Assembly: GCF_002899825.2 (NCBI RefSeq)
Contig: NZ_PPED02000001.1
Span: 124,001 to 188,000, forward strand
DNA length: 64,000 nt
Origin: Chryseobacterium phosphatilyticum
GTDB taxonomy: Bacteria; Bacteroidota; Bacteroidia; Flavobacteriales; Weeksellaceae
Direction: 5' to 3'
Shown piece after piece: positions 62,987 through 64,000 of this stretch. How positions within the stretch are numbered: the first letter of the stretch is position 1; each line of letters begins with the position of its first letter. The notes beneath the pieces were generated by a model. It made no database searches. It was not told where the DNA came from and saw only the letters and a list, made by a program, of their open reading frames with translations. The position numbers and the translations under genes were made by a program.

Positions 62987-64000
62987 ATGAAGTTTCACAA
63001 CTTATATAGTTTCTTTAAAGGTACTGCACTGCTCTGTGGTGTAGTACTTTTTCCTTTATCGTGCACCTCTTTAGGGAAAGATAAAGGAAATGAAATTGAG
63101 TATTGGCTTACAAAGGGGGATGAGAGCGTAAAACTACAGCAACAAACTCCGATCAGATTTGTAAAAAGTTCCAATAACTATCAGAATATTGAAATTGATG
63201 CCAGTCAAAAGTTTCAATATATTGACGGTTTCGGATATACATTGACGGGGGGAAGTGTGGAAGTAATTAACCGTTTGTCTCCTTCAAAAAGAAAGGCTTT
63301 GCTTACCGAACTTTTCGGAAAAGAAAAAAATTCAATTTCAGTCAGCTATCTGAGATTAAGCATTGGAGCTTCGGATCTTGATGGCGAAGTGTTTTCCTAT
63401 GATGATTTACCGGAAGGACAGACTGATGTTGAGCTTTCAAAATTCAGTCTTACCAGAGATAAAAATCTGATAACGATGCTGAAAGAAATTTCAATCATCA
63501 ACCCTGATATTAAAATTATTGCTGCACCCTGGTCGCCTCCGGTCTGGATGAAAGATAACGGAAAATCGAAAGGAGGAAGTCTGAAACCTGAGTTTTACAG
63601 GGCATATGCCAATTACTTTACAAAATATATTCAGGGAATGAAAAAAGAAGGGATTAAGATTGATGCAATAACTCCTCAAAACGAACCTTTGCATCCCGGA
63701 AATAATCCGAGTTTATATATGTCGTCTGCTCAGCAGGGAGATTTTATTAAAAATCATTTAGGTCCGGTTTTTAAAACAAATGGAATCACTACAAAGATTG
63801 TCATCTACGATCACAATTGTAATAAGCCTGAATATGCCCTTGATATTTTAAAAGATCCTGAAGCCTATCAATATATAGATGGATCAGCTTTTCATCTCTA
63901 TGAAGGAGAGATTTCCGCATTGACAGCGGTTCACAATGCTTTCCCGGATAAAAATCTATATTTTACCGAACAATGGACAGGTTCCAAAGGAAATTTCAAC
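62987..64000 (+). CDS. GH30 family glucosidase lipoprotein (3' truncated by window edge)
   Basis: 338 residues visible, open to the end of the window. Lipobox with Cys26 (FPLSC). GH30 domain: IDGFGYTLTGGS, YLRLSIGASD, AAPWSPPVWMKDNG; acid/base Glu233 in TPQNEPLHP and nucleophile Glu328 in YFTEQW. The family includes glucosylceramidase and endo-beta-1,6-glucanase; with SusCD beside it, a beta-1,6-glucan or related beta-glucoside target is likely. Starts two bases after the susD stop. Confidence 0.9.
   Translation, partial: MKFHNLYSFFKGTALLCGVVLFPLSCTSLGKDKGNEIEYWLTKGDESVKLQQQTPIRFVKSSNNYQNIEIDASQKFQYIDGFGYTLTGGSVEVINRLSPSKRKALLTELFGKEKNSISVSYLRLSIGASDLDGEVFSYDDLPEGQTDVELSKFSLTRDKNLITMLKEISIINPDIKIIAAPWSPPVWMKDNGKSKGGSLKPEFYRAYANYFTKYIQGMKKEGIKIDAITPQNEPLHPGNNPSLYMSSAQQGDFIKNHLGPVFKTNGITTKIVIYDHNCNKPEYALDILKDPEAYQYIDGSAFHLYEGEISALTAVHNAFPDKNLYFTEQWTGSKGNFN

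Noticed and set aside
1..64000. CRISPR array, insertion sequence, prophage or integrated element
   Set aside because: No regularly spaced direct repeats, transposase, integrase or phage genes were found; gene content is backbone-like throughout.

Overview
The window is a stretch of chromosome from a Bacteroidota bacterium, very probably a Flavobacteriia of the Chryseobacterium/Weeksellaceae type. The evidence is low GC, genes without clear Shine-Dalgarno sites but with flavobacterial -7 promoter boxes (TAnnTTTG), a SusC/SusD pair, a type IX secretion C-terminal sorting domain, a GldI-like lipoprotein, a DAHP synthase-chorismate mutase fusion, and a multinuclear iron (MNIO/DUF692) peptide-modifying enzyme like those reported from Chryseobacterium. 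I see no rRNA, tRNA, CRISPR array, insertion sequence or prophage. Most of the window is ordinary chromosomal backbone.

Layout. 1-7.2 kb: 3' part of an alpha-oxoamine synthase and its TetR regulator; dnaX split by an A10 slippery run; an aromatic-rich leader peptide ahead of DAHP synthase/chorismate mutase; rsgA; a 750-bp gene-free region with hairpins; ndk. 7.2-9.1 kb: GH29 fucosidase. 9.3-11.1 kb: a probable RiPP operon (secreted precursor with a C-terminal Cys core, MNIO enzyme, DUF1772 membrane protein). 11.3-19.5 kb: rpe, M42 peptidase, DUF4294, Nudix, mnmD, ilvE, GldI-like and cyclophilin-FKBP lipoproteins, small unknowns. 19.5-20.1 kb: a gene-free, strongly structured region with a sigma54-like promoter, probably non-coding RNA. 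20.8-24.9 kb: three tandem M28 peptidases, one catalytically degenerate. 25-28.8 kb: DUF1015-serA-serC and a ferredoxin. 28.9-37.2 kb: LuxC-like reductase, small secreted protein, BI-1 protein, peroxiredoxin-thioredoxin operon, M16 protease, aminotransferase. 37.4-45.8 kb: M28 peptidase, rsmG, DUF922 protease-like protein, AddB-like nuclease, patatin-Omp85 fusion. 45.9-52.6 kb: a TonB receptor/DUF4876/outer-membrane barrel/di-heme peroxidase operon. 52.9-57.1 kb: T9SS-secreted lipase-like protein, acyl-CoA dehydrogenase, NrtR-type regulator. 57.1-64 kb: a polysaccharide-utilisation locus (regulator, MFS transporter, SusC, SusD, GH30 glucosidase running off the end).

Most worth a second look: the MNIO precursor/enzyme operon at 9.3-11.1 kb; the 43-residue leader peptide (18 Phe/Tyr/Trp) that probably controls aromatic amino acid synthesis; the dnaX slippery site that should give gamma and tau forms; the structured RNA region at 19.5-19.9 kb; and the M28 array with an active-site-dead member. 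All functional statements rest on motif recognition by eye; no alignment, fold or database search was run.
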